DNA from: Thiobacillus sp.
Lineage (GTDB): Bacteria; Pseudomonadota; Gammaproteobacteria; Burkholderiales; Thiobacillaceae
Length of the DNA: 64,000 nt
Assembly: GCF_018780105.1 (NCBI RefSeq)
Contig: NZ_JADMKC010000004.1
Location: 62,001-126,000, forward strand
Direction of reading: 5' to 3'
Shown here: in pieces, positions 29,301 to 36,769 of the stretch
Position numbering within the stretch: position 1 is the first letter of the stretch
Layout: each line of letters begins with the position of its first letter
Program-made: the position numbers and the translations under genes
Notes under the pieces: generated by a model
Database searches by the model: none
What the model saw: the letters and a program-made list of their open reading frames with translations, nothing else
What the model was told of the DNA's origin: nothing

Positions 29301-29390
29301 GTCGAAGGCAATCAGGCCGATCAGCATGATCAGCAGGCTCATCACGGTGGCCAGCACCGGGCGGCGGATAGAGAGGTCGGAAAGGATCAT
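26313..29390 (-). CDS. RND-family (HAE1-type) multidrug efflux permease
   Basis: The 1025-aa protein has the two-fold RND layout: TM1 (about 12-30), a large periplasmic loop (about 35-330), TM2-6, a second TM7 (about 525) and periplasmic loop, then TM8-12. Family signatures include PGASAEVMESQITKPLEDSL, the TM4 proton-relay pair in GLVLAIGLVVDDAIVMLENI, and GLITKHGILIVEFANQLR. It is most like MdtC/AcrB-type HAE1 pumps, which export hydrophobic compounds using the proton gradient. The adaptor gene lies 29 nt upstream; no outer-membrane channel is encoded here, so TolC from elsewhere would be needed. The substrate is unknown. Confidence 0.93.
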   Translation of the reverse strand: MILSDLSIRRPVLATVMSLLIMLIGLIAFDRLPVREYPNIDAPVVSVRTVYPGASAEVMESQITKPLEDSLSGIEGIRTIKSVSREEVSQITVEFVQSRDPEAAANDARDRVARVRGQLPNEAEDPVVAKIEADAQAIIWLAFSSDRQSPLEITDYADRVVADQLKTLPGVASVIIGGERRYAMRVWLDPDRMAALGVTVQDVETALRSQNTELPSGRIEGQMREFSVLAETDLKSPAEFEQVIIRDSGGALVRLADIGRAEVGAEDERNIVRVNGRAAVGLGIVKQSTANTLEVARAVKAELPRLQGALPPGMQIKVGFDSSIFIEKSIEAVYKTMIEAMVLVVGVIFLFLRNWRATLIPFVTIPVSLIGAFIFLYAMGFTINVLTLLGLVLAIGLVVDDAIVMLENIYRHIEEGMPPFDAAIKGAQEIGFAVVAMTLTLAAVFAPLAFAEGNTGKLFTEFALTVAAAVLVSGFVALTLTPMMASRILRHETRHNALFNLGERVLHGLNSAYTRGLTRVVKHPLIVALVFVLVAGAAYGLLKSLKSELAPTEDRGFFIGFMLAPEGSTLQYTDSYARQLEGLYQGVPEVNTAFVVVAPGLERPNPVNSSLSFVMLKPWEERSRSQMDITAALGPQMFMGMPGVLAFPINPPSLGQSFRNPPLQFVVQAPNYAELDKSVEALMAKVRAYPGLVNADSDLKLNKPQLKVAINRDKAAQMGVGVDTIGRTLETLLGGREVTRYKQAGEQYNVVVQLDPAVRATPRDLTALYVRGEGGNLTALSNLVAVTETVAPKELNHFNRQRAAIISANIAPGYTLGEALVFMDQAAKETLPPSARTALDGQSREFGESGQTLAITFALALIIIYLVLAAQFESFVAPFIILLTVPLAATGALLALKLTGATLNVYSQIGLVMLVGLITKHGILIVEFANQLRARGKNKMEAVIEAASLRLRPILMTTAAMVLGAVPLALAAGAGAESRSPIGWVIVGGLLLGTLLTLFVIPVAYTLLTRNPTARAAAAVPTPQQ

Positions 29391-29419
29391 GGCTCAGTCT
29401 TTATCAAGGTGTGGCCAGA

Positions 29420-30466
29420 TCAGCGCGGCTTGCCGGTCTGCATTTTCTTCATCATCTGCGCCGCCTGTTCCAGCGTGACGACGGGCACCCCGGGGCGCAG
29501 CTTGATCTGGCCGTCGAGCACGACGGTATCGCCGACCGCCACGCCGGAGACGATCTCGACCCGGCCCGGCTCGCGTTTGCCCAGTTTGACCTTGCGTAGT
29601 TCGGCCTTGCCGTCGACGGCAAGGAACACATAGCTGCCATCCGGTTTGGGCACGATCACCTGCTCGGGCAGCAGGATCGTGCTGGTCTTGCCACCCAGAT
29701 TGGCGGTGGCGCGGGCGAACATGCCGGGTTTGAGCTGCCCCTTCGGGTTGGCGATGCGCGCGCGCACCCGCACGTTGCGGCTGGCCGGATCGACCACCGG
29801 GTCGATGGCGTGCACCTTGCCGCTGAACGTCTGTCCGGGCAGGGCATCGATGGTCAGGGTGATCGGCAGACCGATGCGCACCAGCGGCAGATAGGTTTCC
29901 GGTACCGGCACTTCGAGCTTCAGGCTGCCGAGTGCGTCCAGCTGCACCAGATCGTCGCCCTTGTTGACGTAGGCGCCGGGGCTGACGTTGCGCAAGCCGG
30001 CTACCGCATTGAAGGGTGCGCGGATCCGGGTTTTGTCGAGCGCTACCTGTTCCTGCTGCAGGCGTGCACGCAGGATGTCGAGGTTGGCGCGTGCCTCGTC
30101 GAGCGCCTGTTTCGAGATGAAATTCTGCGCGAGCAGTTCTTCGTTGCGTTTGTAGCGGCTTTGCGCCAGCGTCATGTCGGCCTGGGCGGCCGCCACACGC
30201 GCGCGCTGTTCGGCGGAGTCGAGCACCACCAGCACCGCGCCCTTTTTCACCGGCTGGCCTTCCTTGAACAGCAGCGTCTCGATGCGGCCGTCGATTTCCG
30301 GACGCAGCACCACGCTGTCTTCGGCGATCAGCGCGCCCACGGCGTTGACCGTGCTGGACACCGGCGAGGCGGTGACCTTCATCATGTTGACCGGAATGAA
30401 AGGCGGACCGCCGGCCTGGGCAAAAGCAAGGAGCGGAACGAACAGCAGGATGAACAGGGCGCGCAT
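29420..30466 (-). CDS. RND efflux periplasmic adaptor (membrane fusion protein)
   Basis: The ATG at 30466 begins directly on a signal peptide (MRALFILLFVPLLAFAQAGG), giving 348 aa. Order: a biotinyl-lipoyl-like domain (GRIETLLFKEGQPVKKGAVL), a short coiled-coil hairpin (EQRARVAAAQADMTLAQSRYKRNEELL...LQQEQVALDKTRI), the second lipoyl half (APFNAVAGLRNVSPGAYVNKGD), and beta-barrel/membrane-proximal domains. It lacks the lipobox of AcrA-type adaptors, so it is probably a soluble or N-terminally anchored adaptor. It is the first gene of the two-gene efflux operon. Confidence 0.9.
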   Translation of the reverse strand: MRALFILLFVPLLAFAQAGGPPFIPVNMMKVTASPVSSTVNAVGALIAEDSVVLRPEIDGRIETLLFKEGQPVKKGAVLVVLDSAEQRARVAAAQADMTLAQSRYKRNEELLAQNFISKQALDEARANLDILRARLQQEQVALDKTRIRAPFNAVAGLRNVSPGAYVNKGDDLVQLDALGSLKLEVPVPETYLPLVRIGLPITLTIDALPGQTFSGKVHAIDPVVDPASRNVRVRARIANPKGQLKPGMFARATANLGGKTSTILLPEQVIVPKPDGSYVFLAVDGKAELRKVKLGKREPGRVEIVSGVAVGDTVVLDGQIKLRPGVPVVTLEQAAQMMKKMQTGKPR

Positions 30467-30577
30467 GGGGGGATTCCGCAGAAAGAACAGTGATATACGA
30501 TGGCTCTGCACCATATCAGTTCCGTACGAAAACCAAAATCTTGGAGCGGACGTGATATCCGCGTCAGGCATACGCAT

Positions 30578-30605
30578 AAAAAAAACGGGGGCCAGGCCCC
30601 CGTTT
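30578..30605 (-). terminator. Rho-independent terminator of the histone-like gene
   Basis: The stem AAACGGGGGCC/GGCCCCCGTTT is followed on the minus strand by eight consecutive T, about 25 nt beyond the stop of the Lys/Ala-rich protein gene. It separates that gene from the efflux operon, which runs in the same direction. Confidence 0.85.
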
Positions 30606-30628
30606 CAGATTGGGTCGTACCCGATCTG

Positions 30629-31225
30629 TCAGAGCCCGAAAGGCTTGATTACCGGTGCAGCCGGTGCCGGTGCGGCGGCAGGAGCCGGGGCGGGTTTGGC
30701 CACAGGAGCGGCTTTCTTCGCGACCGGCTTTTTCACGGCGGGTTTGGCTGCAACCTTGGGTGCTGCCGGCTTCGCTGCGACTTTCTTGACGACGGGCTTT
30801 TTGGCAGCGGGCTTGGCGACTGCTTTTTTAGCGACGGGCTTGGCTGCGACTTTCTTGACAGCGGCTTTGGCGACGGGCTTTTTGGCAGCGGGCTTGGCTG
30901 CTGCTTTTTTAGCGACGGGCTTGGCTGCGACTTTCTTGACTGCGGCCTTGGCGACGGGCTTTTTGGCAGCGGGCTTGGCTGCTGCTTTTTTAGCGACGGG
31001 CTTGGCTGCGACTTTCTTGACTGCGGCCTTGGCGACGGGCTTTTTGGCAGCGGGCTTGGCGACCGCTTTTTTAACGGCAGGCTTGGCTACTGCTTTTTTG
31101 GCTGCCGGTTTGGCTGCGGCCTTTTTAACTGCTGGTTTGGCTGCGGCCTTTTTAACTGCAGGTTTGGCAGCGGGGGCTGCCTTCTTGACCGCCGGTTTGG
31201 CGGCGGGTTTTTTTACTGTTGCCAT
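30629..31225 (-). CDS. Histone H1-like / AlgP-like Lys-Ala-Pro repeat protein
   Basis: The 198-aa product consists almost entirely of K, A, P and V in PAAKKPVAKAAVKK-type repeats, ending in a short hydrophobic/Pro tail (PAAPVIKPFGL). It resembles bacterial H1-like and AlgP-type nucleoid proteins, which bind DNA through the Lys-rich arms and can affect expression of alginate or virulence genes. The central part is encoded by three 81-bp tandem copies (30821-31063). Homopolymeric composition makes the exact reading robust in this frame, but copy number may vary among strains. It has its own terminator; promoter elements should lie in 31226-31522. Confidence 0.88.
   Translation of the reverse strand: MATVKKPAAKPAVKKAAPAAKPAVKKAAAKPAVKKAAAKPAAKKAVAKPAVKKAVAKPAAKKPVAKAAVKKVAAKPVAKKAAAKPAAKKPVAKAAVKKVAAKPVAKKAAAKPAAKKPVAKAAVKKVAAKPVAKKAVAKPAAKKPVVKKVAAKPAAPKVAAKPAVKKPVAKKAAPVAKPAPAPAAAPAPAAPVIKPFGL
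30821..31063. repeat. Three tandem 81-bp repeats within the histone-like gene
   Basis: The decamer tgctttttta recurs at 30821, 30902 and 30983, an exact 81-bp period. The unit encodes 27 residues (KKPVAKAAVKKVAAKPVAKK plus AAAKPAA) with only a few substitutions between copies. A degenerate partial copy continues toward 31140. The in-frame unit allows length change without frameshift. Confidence 0.85.
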
Positions 31226-31522
31226 TTGTCACTCCTTAGAAGTTGAACACATCACTTAACTACTACAGCTTGAAGCCACGTGCAGTCAGAAATTGCACTT
31301 CCAAAGCGTGGTACCGACAGGCCAATTTGCCCGAAACCCGCGTGTTACGGGCGATACCGAGGCTCCGCTTGGTGAGCCTCATTCTAGTGAGTTTTTTCGG
31401 TGGTTCAATGAATAGGTAGAGAGGGGCAAAAATAATTCGCTGAAAAATGTAGCGATCAAACAAAACGTAGCGAGTCGATACCACATTGGGTGGATTTATC
31501 CGTCACCCGATTGTTCATGAAT
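31226..31522. other. AT-rich intergenic region upstream of the histone-like gene
   Basis: No gene is supported in these 297 bp. A minus-strand ORF (73 aa) lacks a ribosome site and family resemblance. The region contains a perfect 7-bp stem at 31359-31380 (GAGGCTC/GAGCCTC). The segment 31390-31500 is noticeably A/T-rich and likely holds the promoter of the histone-like gene. An unrecognised small RNA cannot be excluded. Confidence 0.35.
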
Positions 31523-32767
31523 TCAATCAGGGAGCCGCTCTCCAGCCATCATGCCGGTTTGCGTTTCGCGTTCGCGGATGAGGTGAATTTCATTCTTGTC
31601 GATCAGGATTTCTGCTGCGCGAGGCCGTGAATTGTAGTTTGACGCCATACTCATGCCGTATGCACCAGCCGAAAGCAGTGCGAGCAGGTCGCCTTCCCCG
31701 ATCGCCAGGTCGCGCGCAAAGCCAAGAAAGTCGCCGGTTTCGCAGATCGGGCCGACCACGTCGTAGCGCTTGGCCGGCGTGTCGCGCTCGCTGACGGCGA
31801 CGATGTCGTGATACGCCTCGTATAGCGCCGGACGCATCAGGTCATTCATCGCCGCATCGACGATGGCGAAATTTTTATCCTCGCCCGGCTTCAGGTATTC
31901 GACCCGGGTCAGCAGCAGGCCGGCGTTGCCGACCAGCGAGCGCCCCGGTTCCAGCAGCAGTTTTTCGCTGCGGCCCTTAAAGCGTGCTGCCAGCACGCGG
32001 CCGTAGGCGACGAGGTCGGGTGGGGTTTCGTCGTGGTAGCGGATGCCGACGCCGCCGCCCAGATCAATGTGATGCAGCATGATGCCCTCGGCCGCCAGCG
32101 TATCGACCAGCGCCAGCACGCGGTCGGCCGCATCGGCCAGCGGCGACAGGTCGGTCAGCTGGGAGCCGATGTGGCAGTCGATGCCGGTGACGGTGAGGTT
32201 GGGCAGGCTGGCGGCCAGCCGGTACAGCGCGGGCGCGTCGGCGATCGGTATGCCGAATTTGTTTTCCTTGAGCCCGGTCGAGATATAGGGGTGCGTTTTA
32301 GGATCGACGTCCGGATTGACCCGGAACGAAACCGGCGCGCGCTTGCCCGTTTCGCCAGCGACCTGGTTGAGCCGGTGCAGTTCGCTGACCGACTCGACGT
32401 TGAAACAGAGAATGCCGGCTTGCAGGGCGGCGCGCATTTCGCTTGCCGTTTTGCCGACGCCGGAGAACACCACTTTGGCCGGGTCGCCGCCGGCAGCCAG
32501 CACGCGTGCCAGTTCGCCGCCGGAGACGATGTCGAACCCTGCGCCCAGGCGGGCGAACAGATTGAGGATGGCCAGACTGGAATTGGCCTTGACGGCGTAG
32601 CAGACCAGATGCGGAGTGTCGGCAAACGCCTCGGCATAGGCCTGGTAAGCGGATTCAAGTGCCTGCCGGGAATAGACGTAAAGCGGCGTACCGAAACGTT
32701 CGGCGAGTTCGTTGAGCGCCACGCCTTCGAGATGAAGCTGGCCGTCGAGTCTGTGCAGGGTATTCAA
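31523..32767 (-). CDS. lysA: Diaminopimelate decarboxylase LysA
   Basis: The TTG at 32767 is preferred: it overlaps the lptM stop as TTGA and gives 414 aa starting LNTLHRLDGQLHLEG. The track's 442-aa ORF starts upstream inside lptM. PLP-enzyme features: the Schiff-base Lys in LVCYAVKANSSLAILN, GFDIVSGGELARVL, the HIGSQ motif (IDCHIGSQLTD), the phosphate-binding glycines in HIDLGGGVGI, and the catalytic Cys of PICETGDFLG. It performs the last step of lysine synthesis, converting meso-DAP to lysine. It forms an operon with lptM, divergent from cyaY. Start choice is moderately sure; identity is not in doubt. Confidence 0.95.
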   Translation of the reverse strand: MNTLHRLDGQLHLEGVALNELAERFGTPLYVYSRQALESAYQAYAEAFADTPHLVCYAVKANSSLAILNLFARLGAGFDIVSGGELARVLAAGGDPAKVVFSGVGKTASEMRAALQAGILCFNVESVSELHRLNQVAGETGKRAPVSFRVNPDVDPKTHPYISTGLKENKFGIPIADAPALYRLAASLPNLTVTGIDCHIGSQLTDLSPLADAADRVLALVDTLAAEGIMLHHIDLGGGVGIRYHDETPPDLVAYGRVLAARFKGRSEKLLLEPGRSLVGNAGLLLTRVEYLKPGEDKNFAIVDAAMNDLMRPALYEAYHDIVAVSERDTPAKRYDVVGPICETGDFLGFARDLAIGEGDLLALLSAGAYGMSMASNYNSRPRAAEILIDKNEIHLIRERETQTGMMAGERLPD

Positions 32768-32889
32768 TTGGAGGTCCGTTGCGGTGCGGGGGGATTTTCG
32801 GGAAGATACAGGGGGCCCTTGATGCCGCAGGCGGTCAAACCCAGTCCGCACAGCAGCAGGGACACTATATATATGGTGCGCAATTTCAT
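32764..32889 (-). CDS. lptM: LPS-transport-associated small lipoprotein LptM (YifL)
   Basis: The 41-aa ORF is hidden in the track inside a longer spurious frame. It reads MKLRTIYIVSLLLCGLGLTACGIKGPLYLP: a lipoprotein signal peptide with lipobox LTAC, then the family-defining CGIKGPLYLPE. LptM/YifL helps assembly of the LptD-LptE LPS translocon in the outer membrane. It precedes lysA in many proteobacteria, with cyaY divergent, exactly as here. The stop is fused to the lysA TTG. The divergent cyaY ATG is only 25 bp away, so promoters must overlap coding sequence. Confidence 0.88.
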   Translation of the reverse strand: MKLRTIYIVSLLLCGLGLTACGIKGPLYLPENPPAPQRTSN

Positions 32890-32914
32890 GCGCGAAATGT
32901 TAGCACGGGACCCC

Positions 32915-33238
32915 ATGACACCTATTGAATCAAGCGAGGCCGACTTCAACCGGGCCGCCGGCGCAACGCTGGCACACATCGAGCAGGCGCTGGAAGCAGC
33001 CGACCTCGATTTCGAAACGCCCGCCGACGGCATTATCGAGGTCGAGTTCGAGGATGGCAGCAAGCTCATCATCAACCGCCATGGCGTGGCCCGCGAAATC
33101 TGGGTGGCCGCGCGTTCGGGCGGCTTTCATTTCAAACCGCAGAACGGCGACTGGGTCGATACCAAGGACGGTACGCCGCTTTATACCAAGCTGACTGCGC
33201 TGGTTGCAGCCCAGGGCGGCGGTACGATCCAGCTGTAA
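32915..33238 (+). CDS. cyaY: Frataxin-like iron-sulfur assembly protein CyaY
   Basis: The ATG at 32915 yields 107 aa (MTPIESSEADFNRAAGATLAHIEQALEAADLDFE...). Frataxin features: an acidic first helix, the alternating beta sheet with VEFEDGSKLIINRHG, REIWVAARSGGFHF, and a C-terminal helix. The Trp in EIWVA and the acidic ridge are conserved in bacterial CyaY, an iron-binding regulator of IscS-dependent Fe-S assembly. The MarR-type gene starts 6 nt downstream. Confidence 0.93.
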   Translation: MTPIESSEADFNRAAGATLAHIEQALEAADLDFETPADGIIEVEFEDGSKLIINRHGVAREIWVAARSGGFHFKPQNGDWVDTKDGTPLYTKLTALVAAQGGGTIQL

Positions 33239-33244
33239 TCCGCA

Positions 33245-33832
33245 GTGAAAAGCCAGGCGCTCACCCTGTTTGATCTGGTCGAGCGTCTGTCTTTGCTGAC
33301 GCGTGCGGGCTTGCGGCAGGCGGGCGCCGCGCAGGGCTTGCAGCCGGTCCATCTGCACGTACTGTTTTATCTCAATCAGGCCAATCGCTTCAGCAACACG
33401 CCGCTGGCAATCACCGATTATCTGGGACTGACCAAGGGCACGGTGTCGCAGACCATCCTGGTGCTGGCGCGTCGCCGGCTGCTGTCGCGCTATGCCGACC
33501 CGCAGGATGGCCGGGTCGTGCGCCTGGTACTGACCGAAGCGGGCGGCGCCCTGTTGAACACCCTGAATTCGGCCGGCGCTTGGCGCGAAGCGGTGCGAAC
33601 CGCCAGTCCGGCGCGCGTGACCTCTGCAATGGTCGTGCTGCGGCAGGTGCTGACGCAGGTGCAGTCACAGAGCGGAAAACGCAGCTTCGGCGTGTGTTCG
33701 ACCTGCCGCCATAACCAGCGGCTCGGGCCGCGCAGTTACTTTTGCGGACTGATGCAGGAAAAACTGAGCAGCCCCGAGGTGCGGCGCATCTGTCGCGAGC
33801 ATGCGGCCCCAGTCGCGGCCGGAGCCATTTGA
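33245..33832 (+). CDS. MarR-family regulator with C-terminal cysteine cluster
   Basis: The start is GTG, 6 nt after cyaY. The 195-aa protein has a MarR-like winged helix (about 30-105): LHVLFYLNQANRF, ITDYLGLTKGTVSQTILVLARRRLLSR as the HTH/recognition helix, and YADPQDGRVVRLVLTEAG as the wing. A C-terminal extension (about 145-185) carries four Cys in CSTCRHN, YFCGLM and RRICREH (C-X2-C-X12-C-X15-C), suggesting a metal or Fe-S site. It is probably co-transcribed with cyaY, so an iron or redox-responsive regulator is a reasonable guess; its targets are unknown. Confidence 0.85.
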   Translation: MKSQALTLFDLVERLSLLTRAGLRQAGAAQGLQPVHLHVLFYLNQANRFSNTPLAITDYLGLTKGTVSQTILVLARRRLLSRYADPQDGRVVRLVLTEAGGALLNTLNSAGAWREAVRTASPARVTSAMVVLRQVLTQVQSQSGKRSFGVCSTCRHNQRLGPRSYFCGLMQEKLSSPEVRRICREHAAPVAAGAI

Positions 33833-33931
33833 CGCGTCCGCGATCCTGTCTTGATGGGAGGACAAACTCACTTTCCCCTGTGGGCGGTATGGAGTAGGCT
33901 TGGCTTCCTTTTACGTACCGAAGGATCAGCC

Positions 33932-34039
33932 ATGATCGCCGCACGTTTTGCCCCCTTTCTCTTCGCTGTGTTCGTTGTCTTGCCCGGTCTTTCGATGGTG
34001 GACAGCACGCGTGCAGCCAGCACGAAAATAACAAATTGA
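33932..34039 (+). CDS. Possible 35-aa secreted peptide or gene remnant
   Basis: AAGGATC lies about 5 nt before the ATG. The short frame reads MIAARFAPFLFAVFVVLPGLSM followed by a polar STRAASTKITN tail and TGA. It is a good Sec signal peptide with almost nothing after it. It may be a small exported peptide, a leader for the DUF3300 gene 66 nt downstream, or a remnant of a longer gene. Only the signal-like segment and the ribosome site support it. Confidence 0.35.
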   Translation: MIAARFAPFLFAVFVVLPGLSMVDSTRAASTKITN

Positions 34040-34105
34040 ACTGAAACATCAGTGTGACACCCTGCGCGGACCGCTGCGCACTCGCTTTATCGACGGAGAC
34101 TGAAT

Positions 34106-35506
34106 ATGACCTTCCTGAGTTTTTCGCACCGACCATCGAGCCGGGTCGCGCGGCGGCTTTTGCCATGCCTGGCCGGCATCGTGTTTGCGTGCGCGGTGCC
34201 GTGGGCTCACGCGGCGGAAAGCGCGACAAGCACTGCGAGCACTGTTGCCCCCACCTTCAGCACCGAAGAGTTGGACCAGATGCTGGCACCCATCGCCTTG
34301 TATCCTGACTCGCTGCTGGCGCAGGTATTGATGGCGTCGACTTACCCGGCCGACGTGGCCGAGGCGGCGAAATGGTCGAAAGCGAATCCGAAAATGGAAG
34401 GCGATGCTGCGGTGACGGCGGTGCAGTCCAAAAACTGGGACCCGAGCGTGCAGTCACTGGCGGCGTTTCCGCAAGTGCTCGCCATGATGGGCGAGAAGCC
34501 GGGCGATGTGCAGCGCCTGGGCGATGCCTTCCTGGCTGATCCGGCACGGGTGATGGACCGGGTGCAGTTCATGCGCAAGAAAGCGCAGGAGGCCGGCAAT
34601 CTCAAAACCACCGAGCAGCAGAAAGTCAGTACGCAGACGGATAACGGCCAGACGGCGATCATCATCGAGCCGGCGCAGCCGGAGAAGGTTTACGTTCCGG
34701 TCTACCAGCCGACAGTGGTGTACGGTGCCTGGTGGTATCCCGCCTATCCGCCTTACTACTGGGCGCCGCCGCCGTATTACTACCCTGCTTACTACAGCGG
34801 CGGTGCCTTCGTAGCGGGGGTATTCTGGGGCGCGGCGGTTGTCGGTATCAGCAACGGCCTGTGGGGCGGCTGCAACTGGGGGCATGGCGACGTCGACATC
34901 AACGTCAACCGCTACAACAACATCAACGTCAACAACAAGCTCAACAATGTGAGCGGGAATACCAACTGGAATCACAACGCCGCCAACCGCAAGGGCGTGC
35001 CCTACCGCGACGAGAAGACGCGGCAACAACACGACCGCAAGTCTGCCGGCGCCGACAACCGGAGCGACTATCGGGGACGCGACACCCAGCGCGACGCCAG
35101 CCGCGACAAGGCGCAGGCCACCATGAAGGATCGCGGGATCGATCCGGCAGCCGGGCGCGACCAGTTGCGTAACGACCCGCAAACCCGTGATCGCGTCAAT
35201 CAGGCTACGCGAGACACGAATCGCGGCCAGGCCGACCGTGGGCAGATGGATCGCAGCCAGGACCGTGCCCAAGCGCAAAACATGGAGCGCAGCCAGGCCA
35301 GTCGCTCCAATGCGTCGTCGAACTGGGGCGGCGATAACGCGTTCAAGGGCGCGGGCAACGCCGGCCAGAGCCGGGACAGCATCAACCGCGGCAGCTCGAG
35401 CCGTCAGTCGGCCGCCAGTTACGGTGGCGGCAGTCGCTCCATGAGTAGTGGCGGGGCGCGCTCGGGTGGCGGCGCGCGCGCTGGTGGCGGCGGACGTAGA
35501 CGTTAA
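34106..35506 (+). CDS. DUF3300-family exported protein
   Basis: The 466-aa product has a signal peptide (about 1-36, cleavage near AHAAES). The DUF3300 core (about 50-220) contains the motif LDQMLAPIALYPDSLLAQVLMASTYP and a Pro/Tyr-rich tract YPAYPPYYWAPPPYYYPAYY that probably sits at a membrane or wall surface. A Asn/Asp/Arg/Gln-rich, low-complexity tail (about 290-430) ends in a Gly/Ser/Arg-rich segment. The family is exported but functionally uncharacterised. It is followed by DUF2950 17 nt downstream, a pairing that looks like an operon. Confidence 0.85.
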   Translation: MTFLSFSHRPSSRVARRLLPCLAGIVFACAVPWAHAAESATSTASTVAPTFSTEELDQMLAPIALYPDSLLAQVLMASTYPADVAEAAKWSKANPKMEGDAAVTAVQSKNWDPSVQSLAAFPQVLAMMGEKPGDVQRLGDAFLADPARVMDRVQFMRKKAQEAGNLKTTEQQKVSTQTDNGQTAIIIEPAQPEKVYVPVYQPTVVYGAWWYPAYPPYYWAPPPYYYPAYYSGGAFVAGVFWGAAVVGISNGLWGGCNWGHGDVDINVNRYNNINVNNKLNNVSGNTNWNHNAANRKGVPYRDEKTRQQHDRKSAGADNRSDYRGRDTQRDASRDKAQATMKDRGIDPAAGRDQLRNDPQTRDRVNQATRDTNRGQADRGQMDRSQDRAQAQNMERSQASRSNASSNWGGDNAFKGAGNAGQSRDSINRGSSSRQSAASYGGGSRSMSSGGARSGGGARAGGGGRRR

Positions 35507-35522
35507 GGCGGGGGGAACGAAT

Positions 35523-36425
35523 ATGGTGATCAAGAAAATGCGTATGAATTTGAAGGGATTGCTGGGCGCGGCGTTGACTGGCGCGGCCCTGCTCGCACCG
35601 CTTGCGGCGGCAGCTCAACAGGCTTTTCCTACTCCGGATGCGGCGGCGACTGCGCTGGTCGATGCGATTGTGCAGATCGATGAGGATGCACAGCGCAAGA
35701 TACTGGGGCAAGACTGGAGGAAATTCATTCCAACCGAGACCCTGGATCGTCGCGATATTGATGCCTTTCTGGGGGGCTGGGCGACTTCGCACAAGATCGT
35801 GATCGATCCGGCGCATACGGCCCATCTGGCAGTCGGCGCGCAGGAATGGGTGCTACCGATTCCGATGGTCGAGAAAAACGGGGCATGGCATTTCGATGCG
35901 CGCGCGGCTGCGGACGAGATCCGGACCCGCCGCATCGGCCGCAATGAGCTCGCTGCAATGCAGGCGACATTTGCCTACTACGATGCGCAAAAGGAATACG
36001 CCAGCAAAGACCACAACGGCGATGGTGTGCTCGAATACGCGTACAAGCTCATCAGCACCCCCGGCAAGCAGGATGGACTCTACTGGGCGGCGCTGGATGG
36101 CGAGACCGAGAGCCCCTTGGGCCCTCTGTTCGGCGACGGCGAACCGAGTGGACGCGGTTACTACGGTTACCATTACCGCATCCTGACCGCGCAAGGCAGT
36201 AAAGCGCCCGGCGGCGCCTACGATTACCTGATCAAGAACCGCCTGTCCGCTGGATTCGCCCTGGTGGCATGGCCCGTCAAATATGGCGACAGCGGCGTCA
36301 TGAGTTTTATCGTCAGTCATGACGGTGTGCTGTACGAAAAAGACCTGGGGCCCAAATCCAGCGCCACCGCGCGCGCCATGAGCCAATTCAACCCGGATGA
36401 CAGCTGGAAAAAGGTGAACCCATGA
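35523..36425 (+). CDS. DUF2950-family exported protein
   Basis: The ATG at 35523 follows a GGGGGAAC ribosome site; the track start at 35448 lies inside the DUF3300 gene. The 300-aa product has a signal peptide (about 1-33, ending AAAAQQ), then the conserved DUF2950 region QAFPTPDAAATALVDAIVQIDEDAQRKILG and FAYYDAQKEYASKDHNGDGVLEYAYKLIS. The DHNGDGVLEY segment resembles a calcium-binding loop. The function is unknown; it is presumably periplasmic and accompanies DUF3300 in this operon. The stop overlaps the ATG of the next lipoprotein gene. Confidence 0.85.
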   Translation: MVIKKMRMNLKGLLGAALTGAALLAPLAAAAQQAFPTPDAAATALVDAIVQIDEDAQRKILGQDWRKFIPTETLDRRDIDAFLGGWATSHKIVIDPAHTAHLAVGAQEWVLPIPMVEKNGAWHFDARAAADEIRTRRIGRNELAAMQATFAYYDAQKEYASKDHNGDGVLEYAYKLISTPGKQDGLYWAALDGETESPLGPLFGDGEPSGRGYYGYHYRILTAQGSKAPGGAYDYLIKNRLSAGFALVAWPVKYGDSGVMSFIVSHDGVLYEKDLGPKSSATARAMSQFNPDDSWKKVNP

Positions 36426-36769
36426 ACGCACGTATTGCATCCCTCGCGCTGGTCGTCGCGCTGCTCGGCAGCTGCACCTACTACCAGACTGCGCCCGGCA
36501 CCTATTCGACGACGCCGGTCAGCAGTTTCGACCGTTCGTGGGGCGCCGCGCAAGCCGCCCTGGCCGATCAGGGCGTGCCCGTTGCGCGGGCGGATCGCGC
36601 AGCGGGCGTGGTGAGCGGCACCCGCGATGGCATTACCGTGACGGCCAACGTGCGCACCCAGGCCGATGGCAGCGTACGGGTGGAATTCAGGACCGATGGC
36701 GCAACCTCACGCGACCCGGACCTCATCAATCGGGTCATCGCGGCCTACAACCGCAACATGGGGCGCTGA
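36422..36769 (+). CDS. Small putative lipoprotein
   Basis: The 115-aa product starts MNARIASLALVVALLGSCTYY, a lipoprotein signal with lipobox LLGSC. The mature part has a beta-rich fold: SSFDRSWGAAQAALADQGVPVARADRAAGVVSGTRDGITVTANVRTQADGSVRVEFRTDG, similar in character to small DUF3568-like lipoproteins. It is translationally coupled (ATGA) to the DUF2950 gene and ends the DUF3300-DUF2950 unit. The function is unknown. Confidence 0.8.
   Translation: MNARIASLALVVALLGSCTYYQTAPGTYSTTPVSSFDRSWGAAQAALADQGVPVARADRAAGVVSGTRDGITVTANVRTQADGSVRVEFRTDGATSRDPDLINRVIAAYNRNMGR

Noticed and set aside
31263-31484. Minus-strand 73-aa ORF, including a Lys/Arg-rich 39-aa C-terminal part, and a loose similarity of 31359-31380 to part of 6S RNA
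   Set aside because: No ribosome site before either start, no recognisable family, and the 6S-like match is limited to a short stem; the rest of the 6S fold is absent.
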